A stretch of 6,535 nt of DNA from Nitrososphaeraceae archaeon (GTDB lineage Archaea > Thermoproteota > Nitrososphaeria > Nitrososphaerales > Nitrososphaeraceae), in assembly GCA_025922735.1 (NCBI GenBank), contig JAICHI010000064.1, positions 1 through 6,535 of the forward strand, given 5' to 3'. The notes under the pieces are model-generated. The model worked only from the letters and a program-made list of their open reading frames with translations. It did no database searches and had not been told where the DNA came from. Position numbers and translations under genes: made by a program. Each line of letters starts with the position of its first letter. The first letter of the stretch is position 1. Below are positions 5,710-6,535 of the stretch, piece by piece.

Positions 5710-6378
5710 ATGACAAGCTTCAGCAGCAATTGGATAAAGGACAATAAACCAACAATGTCTGAGATGATAAAGCAGAACGTCGGCCAAGGACAACCACTTA
5801 AACCGAGAATCGAGCTTGCCAAGAAGAAGATTCAGGCACAGAACCAAAAGCTAGAGACGATTCTGGAGAAACTACGAGGCAAAGAAAGATCTCTTTTCAA
5901 CCAAACTGTTTATGCTCTTCAAAAACATGATACTCAACAGGGCAAGATGATCTCAAACGAGATCGCCCAAGTGAGAAAGACCACCAAGATGATCTCACAG
6001 TTCAAGATCGCGCTGGAACAGATACAGCTCAGGTTGGAATCCACTATCGATCTTGGAGATGTTATGGTGGCAATTGGCCCCGCGATGGGCGCACTGACAA
6101 AAGTGAGGACAGGAATTGGAGGCGTAATGCCCGAAGTAGACAGAGAACTTGGAGAAATCAATGGCGTGTTCAGCGACATCATGATGAGCGCAGGATCTCT
6201 GGGTCAGACCTCATTCGCCTTCGACGCAAGTGGTGAAGAAGTGGACAGGATACTTGCAGAGGCCGGCGCAGTTGCAGAGCAAAGGATGAGCGATAGCTTC
6301 CCCGACGTCCCAATTGGATCATATTCAAGCGGCAGCAGCAGCAGCCTCCGGACATCAGCAGGCGAGCATCAGCAGTAA
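5710..6378 (+). CDS. ESCRT-III-like (Snf7/CdvB family) protein, paralogue without winged-helix tail
   Basis: Seen: 222 residues. A basic, helical N-terminal half (about 28-115) forms a long charged hairpin with PRIELAKKKIQAQNQKLETI, the usual first helix of archaeal ESCRT-III, followed by KERSLFNQ and a second helix to about 112. Shorter helices follow at 117-138 and 141-160. Segment 176-193 (EEVDRILAEAGAVAEQRM) matches the C-terminal helix and resembles an MIT-interacting motif. The end is a low-complexity Ser/Gly/Gln tail. Known: CdvB proteins polymerise on membranes at midcell, are remodelled by the AAA ATPase CdvC, and drive division in Thaumarchaeota and Sulfolobales. Crenarchaeal CdvB carries a C-terminal winged helix that binds CdvA; none is seen here, so this is better called a CdvB paralogue. 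No cdvA or cdvC lies in the window. Start 5710 is supported by the TATA spacing; ATG 5755 is the alternative. Confidence 0.88.
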   Translation: MTSFSSNWIKDNKPTMSEMIKQNVGQGQPLKPRIELAKKKIQAQNQKLETILEKLRGKERSLFNQTVYALQKHDTQQGKMISNEIAQVRKTTKMISQFKIALEQIQLRLESTIDLGDVMVAIGPAMGALTKVRTGIGGVMPEVDRELGEINGVFSDIMMSAGSLGQTSFAFDASGEEVDRILAEAGAVAEQRMSDSFPDVPIGSYSSGSSSSLRTSAGEHQQ

Positions 6379-6383
6379 GAAAA

Positions 6384-6500
6384 TCACCTATATTTCCTTT
6401 TTTTCTTTTTCTTCAAATATTCACTCTTGAAATACTTCAAATCTTTATCTCTTGTAATAGCGAGTTTACCAACTTCACTACATATATCACCTGAATATCG
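6384..6500 (-). pseudogene. Possible C-terminal protein remnant or partial gene
   Basis: On the minus strand 38 open codons end at TGA 6386-6384. They read RYSGDICSEVGKLAITRD and then a lysine-rich end. The mix looks protein-like, but TGA codons interrupt the same frame at 6503-6501 and further upstream. A neighbouring frame (SKSNLTIF) would continue it if one frameshift were allowed near 6495. This suggests a decayed gene end. However, the lysine run is simply the complement of the terminator T tract, so chance is quite possible. No family is recognised. Confidence 0.2.
6393..6414 (+). terminator. T-rich terminator after the ESCRT-III-like gene
   Basis: Runs of T broken by single C (seven T, then five T) begin about 15 nt after the TAA, the typical archaeal intrinsic termination signal. 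Confidence 0.6.
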
Positions 6501-6535
6501 TCAAATTGCTTTTAGATTTCAGACTCCTTTAGTAA

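Overview
The window most likely comes from an ammonia-oxidising Thaumarchaeon (Nitrososphaeria, probably Nitrososphaera-like). The evidence is a CdvB/ESCRT-III-type Snf7 protein, a crotonase very similar to the thaumarchaeal 3-hydroxypropionyl-CoA/crotonyl-CoA hydratase, an archaeal GPN-loop GTPase, and short promoter regions in which TATA-like boxes lie about 26-32 nt from start codons, as in leaderless archaeal genes. No tRNA, rRNA, CRISPR array, insertion sequence or phage gene was seen.

Layout. The left edge (1-450, minus) holds the N-terminal part of a ureohydrolase. It is divergent from the crotonase gene (545-1405, plus) across a 94-bp promoter region. The crotonase gene meets, tail to tail with only 6 nt between, a minus-strand pair read as GPN-loop GTPase then homoserine kinase (3115-2357, 2356-1412). 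In this pair the kinase start codon directly follows the GTPase stop codon, and a Shine-Dalgarno sequence lies inside the end of the GTPase gene. A 621-bp gap (3116-3736) follows. It holds a likely 39-codon small gene with its own TATA box and T-rich terminator, and then unexplained AT-rich DNA. Next is a multi-spanning membrane protein of the flippase-like LPG_synthase_TM family (3737-4822, plus), whose only good start is a TTG directly behind an ATG-TAG. It converges on an unrecognised 155-aa protein (5566-5099, minus), which is divergent from the ESCRT-III-like gene (5710-6378, plus). The right edge is AT-rich, with a T-tract terminator and a possible protein remnant.

How the genes relate. 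The crotonase fits the thaumarchaeal 3-hydroxypropionate/4-hydroxybutyrate carbon-fixation cycle. Homoserine kinase serves threonine synthesis. The GPN GTPase is an information-processing or assembly factor, and the ESCRT-III paralogue belongs to Cdv-type division or membrane remodelling. Apart from the GTPase-kinase pair, the window is a set of single-gene units rather than one pathway.

The most unusual signal is a perfect 55-bp palindrome (27-bp arms around one base, 5102-5156). It encodes exactly the last 18 codons of the unrecognised protein and ends at its stop codon. Directly abutting it is an inverted 17/18 copy of an internal piece of the same gene that still spells KVSDFM with a synonymous change. 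Together these look like the scar of an inverted, template-switch type duplication that rewrote the 3' end of the gene.
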